A DNA stretch of 64,000 nucleotides from the NCBI RefSeq assembly GCF_022581195.2, contig NC_061455.1:8428120-8492119 (forward strand), given 5' to 3'. The stretch is from Helicoverpa zea (lineage: Eukaryota; Arthropoda; Insecta; Lepidoptera; Noctuidae). Position 1 is the first letter of the stretch; the number at the start of each line of letters is the position of its first letter. Below, in pieces: positions 24,201 through 35,989 of the stretch. The translations under genes were made by a program, and so were the position numbers. The notes under the pieces were generated by a model. It saw only the letters and a program-made list of their open reading frames with translations. It had not been told where the DNA came from and searched no databases.

Positions 24201-24875
24201 CCCCATTCACTTAACGCTAACTGTGAAAATGATGACAATGATTGTCTTCAGACATTGAGTTTCTTTTTGGAAGACAAACTTTTAGAAAACACTTCTAATG
24301 TTCCCAGTAATGAGGTTCTACCATTTCAGCAAGAAGAAAATGACGAAATTGAGGTGCCTTTTATAAATTTAAATTCTGAGCCTGCTGATGCTGGTCAGGC
24401 CAATTATGTATGTGGGTGGGTGCTGGCTAAATGTTTTAAAAAAGTTGCTAAATCATGCAGGCACTGCAAAACTGAACTAACTGGCGACAGTCAATTAAAA
24501 TCAAATAGTTATATAAGGGCAAAAGAATATACAAAAGGAAAACATTGTCTGTTGTATCCCAATATAGTGGCGGAAAAAGTTTTTAAAGACATACAAAATA
24601 TTGTAGTAGAAATTTTGAAAAAGAATGTGCCAAAAACTAAATTAAAAGAAAAGATAAAAATGTTTTTAGACATATTTGTGGATTATCCTTTCACCTGCGA
24701 TATCCACAAGATAGAATTAAGAAATGTTTTTGAAAACATTACAATAAATATTTTGGTATATAGTTGGTGCCGCTCAATTAATCGAATTTTATCAGGTAAA
24801 ATCCAATATCGTGATGAGGATGATGAAACTAAACTTTCAGCACAAATTTATTACAATAAACATAAACATAAGTAA
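18294..24875 (+). CDS. THAP domain P-element-type transposase (THAP9-like)
   Basis: Exons are 18294-18333, 20832-21038, 21278-21394, 22059-22175, 22397-22489 and 22603-24875, giving 948 aa with both copies of the duplicated exon or 909 aa with one. The N-terminus is a THAP zinc finger: the CELGC pair, invariant HPEK and W, VICDIHF (C and H ligands) and AVPTL. A basic coiled-coil follows near residues 195-225. The body matches P-element transposases, with candidate catalytic acids in LIFDEMS (D349), VCDQST (D433) and QDPLENFFG (E689), plus FDVPHLLKGVRNNL and a Cys-rich C-terminal region. The frame is intact over 757 codons of the last exon. Known P-type proteins cut and paste DNA in the nucleus. 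Whether this is a domesticated gene or a still-mobile copy cannot be told, as no terminal repeats were seen. Confidence 0.88.
18919..20019. mobile_element. Fold-back DNA element with 8-bp TSD
   Basis: The tips GAATTATTCCCAA and TTGGGAATAATTC are exact inverses. Long arms of about 250 bp (about 18919-19172 and 19551-19795) carry alternating CACCGGGGTGAC-type palindromes. The flanking duplication GAATCCGG occurs at 18911-18918 and 20020-20027. The 8-base duplication suggests a hAT- or P-like mechanism (inference). The right arm is split by a Helitron-like insertion, and a block of about 65 bp is duplicated at 19505-19618. Confidence 0.85.
19796..20006 (+). mobile_element. Helitron-like element inside fold-back
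   Basis: It starts after the arm sequence GGACTAT and ends in CGGGGCGGGTCGCTAG before T. Removing it rejoins the right arm into the exact inverse of the left tip, which proves it is an insertion without a target duplication. The 3' stem and CTAG are Helitron hallmarks; the 5' end lacks the canonical TC. Confidence 0.75.
20266..20555. repeat. Harbinger-type MITE copy E, internally deleted
   Basis: The left tip GGGCAGGATTCTGC is degenerate and jumps directly to an internal segment. The right end CAGAATCGGGCCC is good. CAG lies at both edges (20263-20265 and 20556-20558). It abuts truncated copy C. Confidence 0.65.
21155..22245. repeat. Tandem duplication carrying an exon
   Basis: Segment 21155-21467 recurs at 21938-22245 with only a few differences in exon and flanking intron. 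Each copy has a complete acceptor, a 117-base exon in phase 1-1 and a donor. The 470 bases between contain a C-run followed by a retroelement-like fragment (ATGGGGCCACCTTGACGTG). The two exon copies differ in what look like two amino acids (N/D and V/I). Confidence 0.9.
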
Positions 24876-25055
24876 ATATGATTTTTATTTAATTCCAGGT
24901 CGCCTACTAAGTACTTTCTAAATGTTCCTACATAACGTTGTTCTGTTGAGTTGTAGTAATCTGTGTTGTATTTCCATATTTCAATAAATAACTATTTTCT
25001 ACATTCTGTGGCTATATTTTGTAAGTACGTACGTATGAACAAATTCCCCTAGAAT

Positions 25056-25477
25056 ATCTATAGACGGTTATTCGTCATCTCGACACACTAAACTCACCAC
25101 GAATGTGTCGAGTTGGTGAAACTCAAAATTTGTACATTTATCATGTCGTCAACTCGCCACGTCAAGATTTTAATTCGTGTCCAGTTAGTGAAACTTAGAT
25201 TTTATCACTTTTATGTTTTCGCCAAGTTTGGGAATCAACTTTTCGCGTTTCAAACGTTTGCAAAATGGACGTTCAGTGGCCGATGATGTTTGTGACACAA
25301 TGTATCCAGTTGGCGAAAACATAAAAGTGATAAAATCTAAGTTTCACTAACTGGACACGAATGAAAATCTTGAGTGGCGAGTTGACGACATGATAAATGT
25401 ACAAATTTCGAGTTTCACCAACTCGACACTTTAATGGTGAGTTTAGTCTGTCGAGATGACGAATAACCTGTAGACAA
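25056..25477. repeat. Fold-back element with ~160-bp arms
   Basis: The arms are about 25058-25222 and 25311-25474. They begin TCTA(TA)GACGGTTATTCG and repeat the motif CGAGTTGGTGAAACTC and its relatives. The arms differ at only a few positions. The centre is about 90 bases and non-coding. Confidence 0.85.
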
Positions 25478-25925
25478 TACTGATGTATACATGTGTGTGA
25501 AATGGGATGTACGCACACATAAACAATTTGTTTCGGCAGACGATACCAGATGGCGCTTCAAAAATCGTTTGAAGGTTGCAGAAAAAAATCGAAGTGGGTT
25601 CTCTATTCCCAATCTATTTACTATACTCTATGATGTAGACACTGCACAATACGGAGTGCCAGAAAAAAAGGGACACTGGACCAGTGTTGCCAACTCGGAT
25701 TTAAAAAAAGGCGTAGGTCAGATAAAGAAAATTATGTAGAAATGTGAAATTGCCATATAGAAAATACGTAGATCTACGTACTTTTTTTCTGAGTGAAATT
25801 AAGAGAGTAGGGTAGGTAAAAGTAAATAAAACGACAATTTATATTACCCTAAAAGTAGTAGACAGCAGACAAACAATAAATTTAAAAATAAATTACTGTG
25901 AGCAAACAAAAAATCTATGAATAAT

Positions 25926-26099
25926 AGGTCTACCAGAATCTCATGGCAAATATGCAAATATAAAATCATTTATTTATATAGATATTTATATATTTGCACA
26001 TAGGGTATGAAATAAATAAGGTTAAATAATGAATGGATTTTAATATATTTGTGTATAAAGTTTGGCTTATTTGCCATGAGATTCTGGTAAACTTATACC
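25926..26099. repeat. Short MITE
   Basis: Inverted ends containing ACCAGAATCTCATGGCAAAT bracket an AT-rich centre. No target duplication could be fixed by eye. Confidence 0.6.
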
Positions 26100-26746
26100 A
26101 CCTGTAGTTAATTTAAACAAGTTTACTTTCAGTATCATCACTTTATTTAAATTATTATTTTTTTATTAAATTGAGCGGGAAGTTGAAAAATAATATTTTT
26201 TTAGGTTATGAAGATTCACTTTGACACTTTGACGGTCACGTCACATTTCATTTTTTTTTTAATTTATGGCTCCTCCGTTTCAAACATCGAGCTTAGAATT
26301 ATACAAATGAATGGCGCGACGTGTTGAGTGGCGAGGCGAGGGGTGTGCGTTAGTATGAAACGGAACGTTTATTATTTTTTTTTTGCGAAAGTAAAGGTAA
26401 TTATGCCCATTCAGTCTATTTTGCAAATTTGAACAATTTTGATAGAAAATACGTAGATTCTGGGACTAAAGTTCGTAGGTTCGCAAGAAAGGTTTAAAGT
26501 ACGTAGATCTACGTAAAAAGACGTAGAGTTGGTACCACTGCACTGGACGGATGACATTTAAATGAAAGTGACATTGACAATAGACATAAAATGAATCCTA
26601 ATTACCTACCCAATAGTCCTTCTCTAGATTTTAATCATTCTTATTTTTAATATATTCTATTGTACCTGAAATTATATGGACATTTACACATGTGAATATG
26701 CCACATTTAAATTATTTTCTCTAAACAATTAGTAAACATTCAAAGC

Positions 26747-28213
26747 ATGTCATTTTGGAGTGCTGACCAAGAAAGTGTGGTTGAAGATCAGTCTGAATTT
26801 GTATCGGGCTTCCCTAAGAATTCATCGATCAAAATTGATTCAACATCAAAATTACAAGTCATCCAAGCCTTGGATAATGGTCAGTGTAAATCTGATATTG
26901 CTAGAGAATATGGTGTGCATCCTCAGACTATATCCTCTATTTACAAACAGAAAGAGTCTATAATAAAAAAGTATAACCACAAGTACAACCTTTTAAAAAA
27001 AATTTGCAGCATTAATCTTGAACAAAAGCTTCTTGACTGGTTTGAAGAACAGACAAAAATTGGGAATGATATTACAGATGATCATCTCCGCATTAAAGCA
27101 CAAGACTTACTTGAGGGTTTAAGTGAAGAATTCACTTGCATTGATGATTGGCTATGCAGCTTTCGTACAAGACATAATATTTCAAAATACACAGTGGACA
27201 ATGTATGTAATGTAAAAGCTAAAGAAGATTGGAAAAATTTTCACAACAGTTTGGAAACCAAATATGTTTACATTGGTGGTGTTTGTGCATTGTCACATAG
27301 TCTTGACGTCAATGGCTTCTTAAGTGGACAGGATGCTGATAGTTATGTTTCTTTAATGTTCACAGTAAATATTCTAGGTTCTGACAAGAGAGAATTAGCA
27401 GTTGTTGGCAAAGATTTAATGGACACAGAATCCCATGTGAGAAGTTTGCCAGTTAACTATTACTATTGTGCTAATTCCCAAATAAATTATTCTGTAGTCC
27501 TTAGTTACTTAACAAAATGGGAAAATGAATTAGCATCCAAAGGAAACCACGTTTTTTTAGTATTGGACATACCAGAAAGCTTGATAGAAAATCTTTGTTT
27601 TGATAATATTAGAATAATTGGTACTAGAAATCTAAGATATGTTAAATCAATTTTAGAAAAGATAGTTGATTGTTATAAGTATCAATATAGAAGACTACAG
27701 ATTAGTAGAACTTTAACTTATGGAAAAGACAACACTTCATTTATGGAATACATTCATATGATTGGTATGGCATGGTATAACACACCTGAAAAATATATCA
27801 GAAGCTTATGCTTCCCTCCTGGAGATGGCAGTCTATACTTTAATGTGAAAGAAGATAGTGACACTGACCATAGTATATCCCGATGGTGCAAGATTTATAA
27901 TGTTCCAATGAATTTAGAAAATTGCTCAGAAACATTAGATAAATATATTTTTTGTGACAGTAAACTGCCTTGTTTTTACTGTGGCCATTTGGATGAAAGT
28001 ATGCCAGCTACTGAAGTGTTAACTCAAAAAGTGTGCCACTCAACTTCAGGAATGGAGGCATATCAGGCAATGAAAAGGATTGTGTCATATCTTCAAGCAG
28101 AAAGTGCAGGAACTTCTATCATGAAATATGCCAAATATTTGGAAAATCATCTTGAATATGGAGCACTTTTGCAAATGCACCAAATTATAGCTAGTTCTAA
28201 TAATCCCATTTAA
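26747..28213 (+). CDS. Pogo/CENP-B-like protein, catalytic triad lost
   Basis: This is a single-exon 488-aa protein. Residues about 30-80 form a CENP-B N-terminal (psq-like) helix-turn-helix (KLQVIQALDNGQCKSDIARE). Residues about 90-150 form a Tc5/CENP-B-type DNA-binding domain (ITDDHLRIKAQDLL then WLCSFRTRHNIS). The rest aligns in outline to a pogo DDE domain. The expected NADETG block reads VYIGGVCALSHS, the DNCPAH block reads LVLDIPESL (D274 kept), and the third Asp region reads RNLRYVKSIL. The frame is uninterrupted, so selection for DNA binding rather than transposition is likely (inference). Moths are holocentric, and CENP-B-like proteins in such insects are of interest, but a centromere role is not shown here. 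An AATAAA overlaps the stop. Confidence 0.85.
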   Translation: MSFWSADQESVVEDQSEFVSGFPKNSSIKIDSTSKLQVIQALDNGQCKSDIAREYGVHPQTISSIYKQKESIIKKYNHKYNLLKKICSINLEQKLLDWFEEQTKIGNDITDDHLRIKAQDLLEGLSEEFTCIDDWLCSFRTRHNISKYTVDNVCNVKAKEDWKNFHNSLETKYVYIGGVCALSHSLDVNGFLSGQDADSYVSLMFTVNILGSDKRELAVVGKDLMDTESHVRSLPVNYYYCANSQINYSVVLSYLTKWENELASKGNHVFLVLDIPESLIENLCFDNIRIIGTRNLRYVKSILEKIVDCYKYQYRRLQISRTLTYGKDNTSFMEYIHMIGMAWYNTPEKYIRSLCFPPGDGSLYFNVKEDSDTDHSISRWCKIYNVPMNLENCSETLDKYIFCDSKLPCFYCGHLDESMPATEVLTQKVCHSTSGMEAYQAMKRIVSYLQAESAGTSIMKYAKYLENHLEYGALLQMHQIIASSNNPI

Positions 28214-29445
28214 TAAAAAATATATTGTTGCATTATAAATGTTCTTTAATTATTTTTTAACAAACATATAATAATATATTTCTTAGTATGCAGCACATAA
28301 TAATAATTAAGGTAAATTTTATATTATAGAAGTCAATATACAATACATTAATAGGAGAAAGTTGGATATATCCACCTTCTCTATTTAACAGTTAAACTTT
28401 CTTGGCACAATGACAAGAAATACATACCTATACTCTGTTTGAGTAGGCACTTGGGTAAAGGTAAACAATCTTGATATGACTTTTATTGGAAAACTCAGTG
28501 TAAAAATAAAATGTAGTTAGAAAAAGAAATCAATTGAATCATTACTTTAAGCACTACTTTAAAAAAAAATATAAGTCCTATGAATACTGAAAATATATTT
28601 ATGTTTATTGTTAATCTTTAGTTGAGTGGCTACTTAAATGGAGTATAGCTACAACCTAATCTAATCTCTATATGGCCTATTCTAAAGTTGAGTTTACTAC
28701 ACCGTCTAGTCCTAGTAGTAGTTGAGGAGGCAATGATGATGATTGGTGGGAATTCTAGCTTTATGGGGATCTATGGATTTTTATAGTTTAAAATTTTTGT
28801 CTCACTATTTTTTCCATTAATGGTTGAAGAATCTTGAGCTTTCCGTTTTTTATACTTTTCCAATACCTATGTAGAAAGCATATACGTAACATGGTGAAAG
28901 CAAACAGATACGTTAGCCTGACATGCTTGAGTTCCACCCAAATTCCCTCCTAGGGCTCCTCTCTGCCTACACATAAGGCACCGCACTCCGCCGCTTTAAC
29001 ATTCACACAAATACTGCTTGGCCGCGCTGTTGAGCAGCTGTGAGTTGAGTCTGCCTGTGGACAGTCAACTCAAAAAAGAAACTGAGAGGAGAAATATAAA
29101 CCAATAGCATTGCATAAATACTACATCAAACTCATAAAATCCTGTAACTTAATATTTTTATCGGATTTCCCACCACAGCGTCCCTGCTATAGGTATGTAT
29201 AGACGCTGTACTACCTATGTACCCTTTTCATCCCAATCGGTTCAACAAATTTTCCTGAAAGCGCGCGACTAACAAGATTACTTGCGTGTTTATCAGCGGT
29301 TACACCTACTTCGTGAGGGAACTCTCTTGAATAAAAATAATAATGTATTATGGAGATGTATAAGCTATATTACTGTCAAGTTTTATCAAAATCTATTCAG
29401 CTGTTTTTGCCTAAAATAGTTGAGTTTTTTTCATAAATATGCTAG
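28214..29445. other. Convergent intergenic region
   Basis: This lies between two genes that point toward each other. It is AT-rich with no open gene. A more GC-balanced patch at 28900-29090 looks like a repeat remnant but I cannot place it. Confidence 0.4.
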
Positions 29446-32400
29446 TTATCTGAAAAATATTCTGGCACTGGTAAGACTGTAATACAATAGCTTATACTCT
29501 TCTTCCAAAGTTTTGATTTTTTTCTCAGTTAGTGCTAATGCTTGCTGTAGTTGAGCAGACCCCTGTTGTTGTTGTTCTTGGAGTACTTTCCTTTCATCAC
29601 TGATGTGTCTCCAAACAGAATCAAACCAATGAAGCCCTTCAAAGTTTGAATCCTGAAAATAAATTGTTCATTATATTGAGTGACTACCTTTCAGAGTCCA
29701 GAATTAGCCACATGGCTCAATAAGATATTTGTTACTGACCTGATCAAGCAGTTTCATAATGTACGCAACACCCATTGCAAAGCCATCATCAGTGAACGCC
29801 GCACCGACTTTATTTTTCTTTGACATCTTATCTTTTGCTAGTATCATATGTTCTACAAAATTTAAAGTCAATGGAGGTATTATTACGTAGAAATTCTTAA
29901 GATGAACATTTTTCGGATTACGAAATACAGGAGCAAACACATCTACAAGCAGCTTGAAATATTCAGTCCCTTGAATAAAATTCGAAATCAGGTCGTTGAC
30001 GTTGCGATCCAAATTCTCAGAAGATTGAATCGTTTTCGGTCCAAGATTATGCTCCTCACTAATTTGTTTGAAAGACTCGACATTATCAAGGTTAGGTAAA
30101 AACATCGTAGCATCCGAACAGCAGTGCCTCCCTCCAGACCGAATCATTCGGACATATCCCATGGCATTACCAATTTGACTAATCAGATCACGGAATAAGT
30201 CCAAATAGCTAAGACCGTCTTCATTTAGCCCTAGCACCCTTATTCCCTTGTTAAATTTTTCGGCGTTTTTGTAAGAATATACATTTCCGTTATGGGCTGC
30301 AGTCTCCTTGAAGTTCCTAAGATCTTTGATCAATCTTGATTTAATGTGTTCGTCATACATAAATTGGGAAAAAATGAAGAATTTCTTCTTTAGAAATTGA
30401 TATGTAAAATTGACTGTAGTATTCATAATACCAGTACCATGAGTCCTTATAGAGTTTGCAATATGCCTAATATTTATAGAGTTCAAATGTTTGTTATTGC
30501 TGCTTTTTTCGATAAATATTTGGTTGTTCAAGTTATATAAGTATTTAGAAACAAATATATGAATATTTCTCATTATTTCTAATACATCCAAACCTTGCTC
30601 CAAAGTTTGCGTGGGCAAGTTGTCTTGTACAGTTTTCAGATTAAATTTGAATTTAGCCATTTGTCGCATTTCGCCATAAGTTTTCCAGTCAGACAGAACG
30701 ACTGTGGTCAAGTTGTAGTACATTGTAGATAAATAATGTTCTACTGATGGCACTATGGACATGTAAAGAAATTGAATCTTAAAGTTGTCGACGATTAGCA
30801 ATAATTTTTTAGTCATATCAAATGTGAATGGGTTAACTACGTCTAGCTGTAAATGTGAATGTATGTGCAGTCTCAAATTTGTCTCAATATTTTGACTTGC
30901 ACTAAGTATTATTTTATTTTCTATGATTGCTTTCATATTGTTAAGAAACTCTTGGTCCTTTCTTATTCCATATTGTTTATCAGTTTCGTGTAGTAATATA
31001 ATACAGTCTTCCAATACCATCAGAAAATATTTCAATTTCAAAGTATTCAACTGCATGCTAAAGTTTTGATCAAAATAAATCGGAATTATATTTTGATGCC
31101 ACAACAGCCATGAGCAATTGCATAACTTATCCATAGAATCCATGAAATTCGTTAGAGTCTGAATTTTCTCAAGTAATTTACCCAGCTTAACATAACTGTC
31201 TTCTAAGTAAGTAGTGTCAGGAACAAAACTCAAAGCTATATTGGCAGCTATATTTCGTTTGATAGTTGCAGCACCTTTAAGAGTTCTTTCAGCTATCACT
31301 AGGCATGTTAGTTCATCAAGTCTCTTATTTGCGTAGTTTTTATCTGTCATTAAAGACTTCTTCACCTCTAGTATCGAAGATGTTGACTGGAACACTAGAT
31401 GCTGCAAAATCATGTTTATCGAAATAATAATTTGGTTTCGGTTTCGAGTAACTGCATTTCGTAAAGTCTTTAACATATACATTATCTCAAACAACGATAT
31501 CAATATGCTCTTAGGAAGTGGTATGCCCAGAGTGAGGTGTAAATTAATCAAAGTGAGCACTGAATAGTTGGTTCTGGATGCAATATCAAGACCATTCAGA
31601 AGAGTCTTTGCATGTAAACTCATTTCTGCAGCACTCAGTTTGTGGTGATTAGATGAAAATATTTCTTCAATGTTGAGAACCCACTGGCTACACAAATAAT
31701 GAAAATTTGTAATATCCTTTGCTAAGCTAGCTTTCTTAGCACTGATGTAGGCTTGTCGTGCTTTAACCATAGTTTGTGACATTTTGTCATGCTTTGCACA
31801 CTGTGCTGCAACATGCCTTTGAAGAAATTGTTCAGGAAACCAAATTGCTGTTCCAATTATATTAATACTGTGTGCCTGTAACAAAATTAAAGGTAAATCA
31901 TCATCATTGCATATATGCTTTAAAGACCCCAACATCGAATTTTTCTCTTTACAAATAGTTTAATGCAGTTAGAATTTAACATGAATCATGGATGAGGTTA
32001 ATTTTTTTTTCCAGCTTATTATGTGGATCATGAATGGGCTGTATTGTTGTTGCACTCTCACAGAACAAGCAAGCGTGCCGATGCGTGTGTAACAGAGACA
32101 GGTATGTGTGGCGACACGTAGACAACTAACACGACTTTCTTTTATATATATAGATTTCAGTATTATTACCTTTGTATTCAAATCAAGTAAAGATTTAAAT
32201 GTCTTCTTTTCACTGGTGCCAAATAAATGTGAAGAAAGAACATAAAGGCCATTTACTTTTATACATTTGTACATATTGTTTACATTGGGCTGCTCTTGTA
32301 CCAGTTTGTCTAGATTTGTTATTGCTTGTTTCAGGTATTGTGAGAACTCATTCGCTACTAATGAGCAATTCTTATCAACCAAACTTCCCCTTAATGTTGT

Positions 32401-33555
32401 TAAGTTTTGAAGAGTCCTTTGCACAATGTCATCATTCATGATTTTGGTGGTAATAGTGTTTATAGCCCCTTTCACAGCCTTAAATTTGTCATCCATTAAG
32501 TCAAGATTTTCTGGTGCATGGCTGAATGATTTTATGGTTTTGCAATATTTATTCCAATTAGACACCAATGAAGTGTTTGATATTAATAAATCCAACAAAA
32601 CAAGAATTGTAAATATTTCTCCAATGTGATTTATAATGTAATGAAGTTGTATCCCATCTGTAATGGTAATTCAGAATTAATTAAAAACTTGTTGACACAA
32701 ACTAAAAAGAAACTATATTTTATACTTCTAGTTCTAATTTATAAAGCTAGTGTTTTTGGACAAAATTGATATGTTTAATTGAATTCTTTTGATGTTTCCT
32801 AAAAGTAAAACCAGACTTACTTATATTAATGGCACTCTTGGTAAATATAGCAAACACTTGGCTGCAGAGATTCCGCAGTACATCATCACAACGGCTAGTG
32901 AAGGCGGCCAGGGCGCAGATTGACTCCATTTGTGAAATAACATCATTGTTATTGTACTCCTCATAAACAGACAGGAATTTGAAATGTCTGAAATATAACA
33001 TGACATGTTATCTATCATTACTGATTTATGTTAAATTATACTTATACCATATCAATATAAAATTATTTTAAAAAATGTATTGTTGAAGTGCAAGCCATTG
33101 TATAGTAATGAATGAAAATATGTATGTATATGTTTCCTCTATTACAAATAATCTATCCTAATTCCTTTACAATGGCATGGCTTTTGCAAAGGTAAGCATT
33201 GCCTATATTAAATGTATATATTTTTTGTGAATTTTGTAACATTGTTGCAATTGTAACATACAACATAAATAACATACTTATCATATGCTTCCGTTTTTAG
33301 AGCCACAACTTCGACACATAATGACGAGAGCACACTCAATACTTTGGTCATATAAGTGTTGTCAGATGATACCAATTCTGATATTGGAACAAGTTCATTG
33401 GGTTTCATTACTATTTGTACTGGTAAGAATGTGCGATTTTCTTCCCAAAATTCTCTTTTTACCGCCGAAGCAAGGTCTTGATATTGGGCTTTAAAAAATT
33501 GCCCATATCTTTTAAGAAGCCACGTCCCGGCTTCTTTTTCTATATCGGTTCTCAT
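29446..33555 (-). CDS. WASHC4: WASH complex subunit 4 (SWIP)
   Basis: This is a core scaffold of the endosomal WASH complex, which activates Arp2/3 for cargo recycling. Exons are 33278-33555, 32821-32987, 32170-32657, 29740-31944 and 29446-29652, joining in phase to 1114 aa; vertebrate SWIP is about 1170. Diagnostic stretches are YVRMIRSGGRHCCSDA, FRNPKNVHLKNFYVI, PPLTLNFVEHMI and GAAFTDDGFAMGVAYIMKLL. The last exon encodes GLHWFDSVW, a glutamine-rich coiled-coil and the end SARIFFR. The acceptor of the large fourth exon (at 31944) is weak, chosen because phase requires it. The acidic tail seen in vertebrates is missing. Confidence 0.92.
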
Positions 33556-34566
33556 GGTGTATTATAACAGTGGAAATGTTTCGATTTCTAAACACAAATA
33601 TTATACACGGTTTACATTCACTGAGCTTCACGTATCTAAGGAAAGTATTATATTAATTTATACTTGTTTGTGTACTCAGTAATAAAGTGTTTACGCCTGC
33701 TTCCTTGTGTCAGTTTTGACTTTTTTGACATTTCGAAACTATGCTCTCTGGTCACCCGATCAAGAATTTTGTAGGGGTGTTCAATGGGTGTTTAGGGGTG
33801 CTTCCTACATCAAGCAAAGAGAGCCTTAGAAAACTGAATCTGTGAACTTTGTATGTACTCATGACGACGGGTAAGGTGTCTATAGATGATGCCAACTAAG
33901 AAACTTCCAAATAAGAAAATAAAATAATTATTAGATACTAAATGTATAATGGATGATTACGCTGAATATCGGTTGAAATAGTTTTACAAAATAACAAACT
34001 AATTAATTATATCATATCATTGATCCGTTAAACAAACTCTATATCTAGAAGACAACTATTTCTGAATTGTTACCCTGCTAGGAACAGTCCTATTATTTGG
34101 TTTAAAAAAATGGCACATTTTGAGAAAAGTTCACTGTTCAAGCCTCTTGCATTAGGTGCTCCCTAGACGATCAATTAAATTGCGCAATGTAATTGTAGGT
34201 TCAGGGTTCTGCCTAATTTTGCTGACGATTACTTGATTAAAAACTCGCGGCCATTGGAGTTTCGAGTATAGTTAAGTTGGAAGAGTCAGTCTAGTTTATC
34301 CTCATTTATAATGTGAAATTAAATCTCAACTGTCTGTCACATTTTTACACCAAAGCTTCTGAATCAATAGAGCCTGAGAAAGGACATAGGCTTCTTTTAA
34401 TCCGGCTGTGGGAAGTAGTTTCCGCAGAATGCGATGAACAGCTAATAAATAATATGCAAACCACGTTGCTCATACCTGCACTTATTTTTAAATGAAACTA
34501 CAAATTGCAATATATAAAATAGAACATTTATTAACTCACTTACTGCTACCAAAAAAAAGTTCAAAC
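33556..34566. other. WASHC4 promoter side and TBP downstream
   Basis: No gene is supported. The first 150 bases after 33555 should include the WASHC4 5' UTR and promoter. The rest is AT-rich with no recognised repeat. Confidence 0.4.
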
Positions 34567-35989
34567 TTACTGCTTTTTGAAACTTTTTAGGATTGGATAA
34601 ATATTATCAAATGCTTCATATATCTCTTCTCTTACTTTAGCTCCAGTTAACACAACTTTCCCAGAAACAAAGATCAATAATACTATTCTTGGTTTTACCA
34701 TTCTATAAATAAGGCCAGGAAATAACTCAGGTTCATAAGAACTGAACTGTCCATGTGTCAATACTAAGCCCTCAAGGCGAATCGGGAATTTTACATCACA
34801 ACTTCCAACCATATTCTGGATTTTGAAGTCTAAAAACTTTGCCTGTAACATAAAAACAACATCATAAATATTGAATACAATAATAAATATTATGTTTATT
34901 TTATGAAATGTTTCTATAATGGCATAAAACTAAGGATATAAGAATACATTATACATATATAAGACTTTTCACATATTTTACTGTATATTTAACTGTCTGA
35001 TAGGAAAGGTATTCAGCAGAGTCAATGATTTTTTACAACATATTCATACTTACAGTAAAACCAAGCTTCTGTATAATCCTAGCATATTTCCTTGCCGCTA
35101 GACGGGAGTCTTCTTCACTTTTGGCCCCAGTGCAAACCATTTTTCCTGATGAAAATATCAGTGCAGTAGTTCTTGGTTCTCTTATTCTCATAATAACTGC
35201 TGCAAATCTCTTTGGATTATATTCTGCATTTCTTGCATGAAGAGCAATCTTTTTTAAATCTAACTTACAATTAAGGTTTACTGTTGACACAATATTTCTG
35301 AAAATAATAAACAGTGGCTTTTGATCAACTATCTTATAAAAGTTATAAGAAAGATTACTTAAAAATACTTATAATATAATACAGACTATTTGATTCAGAT
35401 CAGAATGATAAGTATTAATGTAATTGGTACTTAATATACAAGTATGACTTACTGTAACTGTGGCAAAATGCCAGGGTCAGCAGAGTGTGGAGTCATGGGT
35501 GTCATAGGTGCAGGACTGGCTTGGCTTAGCATTGGCTGGCCTGCCAAACTGCCACTAGTGATCATGGGAGACATCAAGTTTTGCTGTGAAGAAATATGGT
35601 ATTATGTTATTTTGTGGTTTAAAATTTGCTAGGTGTGCCAATTTCAAACTGTAATACTAGCATATATCAGTGCTTACTTATCATGCAAGAAATACGAATA
35701 AAAATAATAAAATTACTGGTGTTTGAGGCTGCATCATTTGCTGAGGTGTAGCATAGCTAGCAGCCGGCGCATATGTATGAACTGATCTTTGCGGCGTTCC
35801 CATCAACGATGAACCGAAGCCCACGAGCGGTGACGAGCCCATCGCGGCCAGGGAGTGCTGCTGTTGTTGTTGTTGATGCTGATGCTGTTGCTGCATAGCA
35901 TTTGGCAAGATCTGTTGGTCCTCTTCTGGTTGATGTAAAGGCGTACCTATGCCAGGTATGTTGTACGGACTGGGTAGCATTTGATCCAT
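34567..35989 (-). CDS. Tbp: TATA-binding protein
   Basis: This is the general transcription factor used by RNA polymerases I, II and III, acting in TFIID in the nucleus. Four exons, 35717-35989, 35453-35583, 35054-35297 and 34567-34842, give 307 aa. The N-terminal part starts MDQMLPSPYNIPG and holds mixed Gln/His runs, then a Pro/Met/Ser-rich linker. The conserved core is two direct repeats: the first includes NIVSTVNLNCKLDL, RTTALIFSSGKMVCTGAKSE; the second NMVGSCDVKFPIRLEGL, ELFPGLIYRMVKP and VLTGAKVREEIYEAF, ending FKKQ. The second repeat lies on the last exon, so the intron divides the saddle near its midpoint. It is divergent from eIF3k. Confidence 0.97.

Larger units (their letters stand above)
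24876..26746. other. Intergenic between two transposase-derived genes
   Basis: After the THAP/P-type stop, AATAAA occurs near 24983. A fold-back element (25056-25477) and a small MITE (25926-26099) occupy much of the interval. The sequence before 26747 would hold the promoter of the CENP-B-like gene, but no core motif stands out. Confidence 0.4.
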
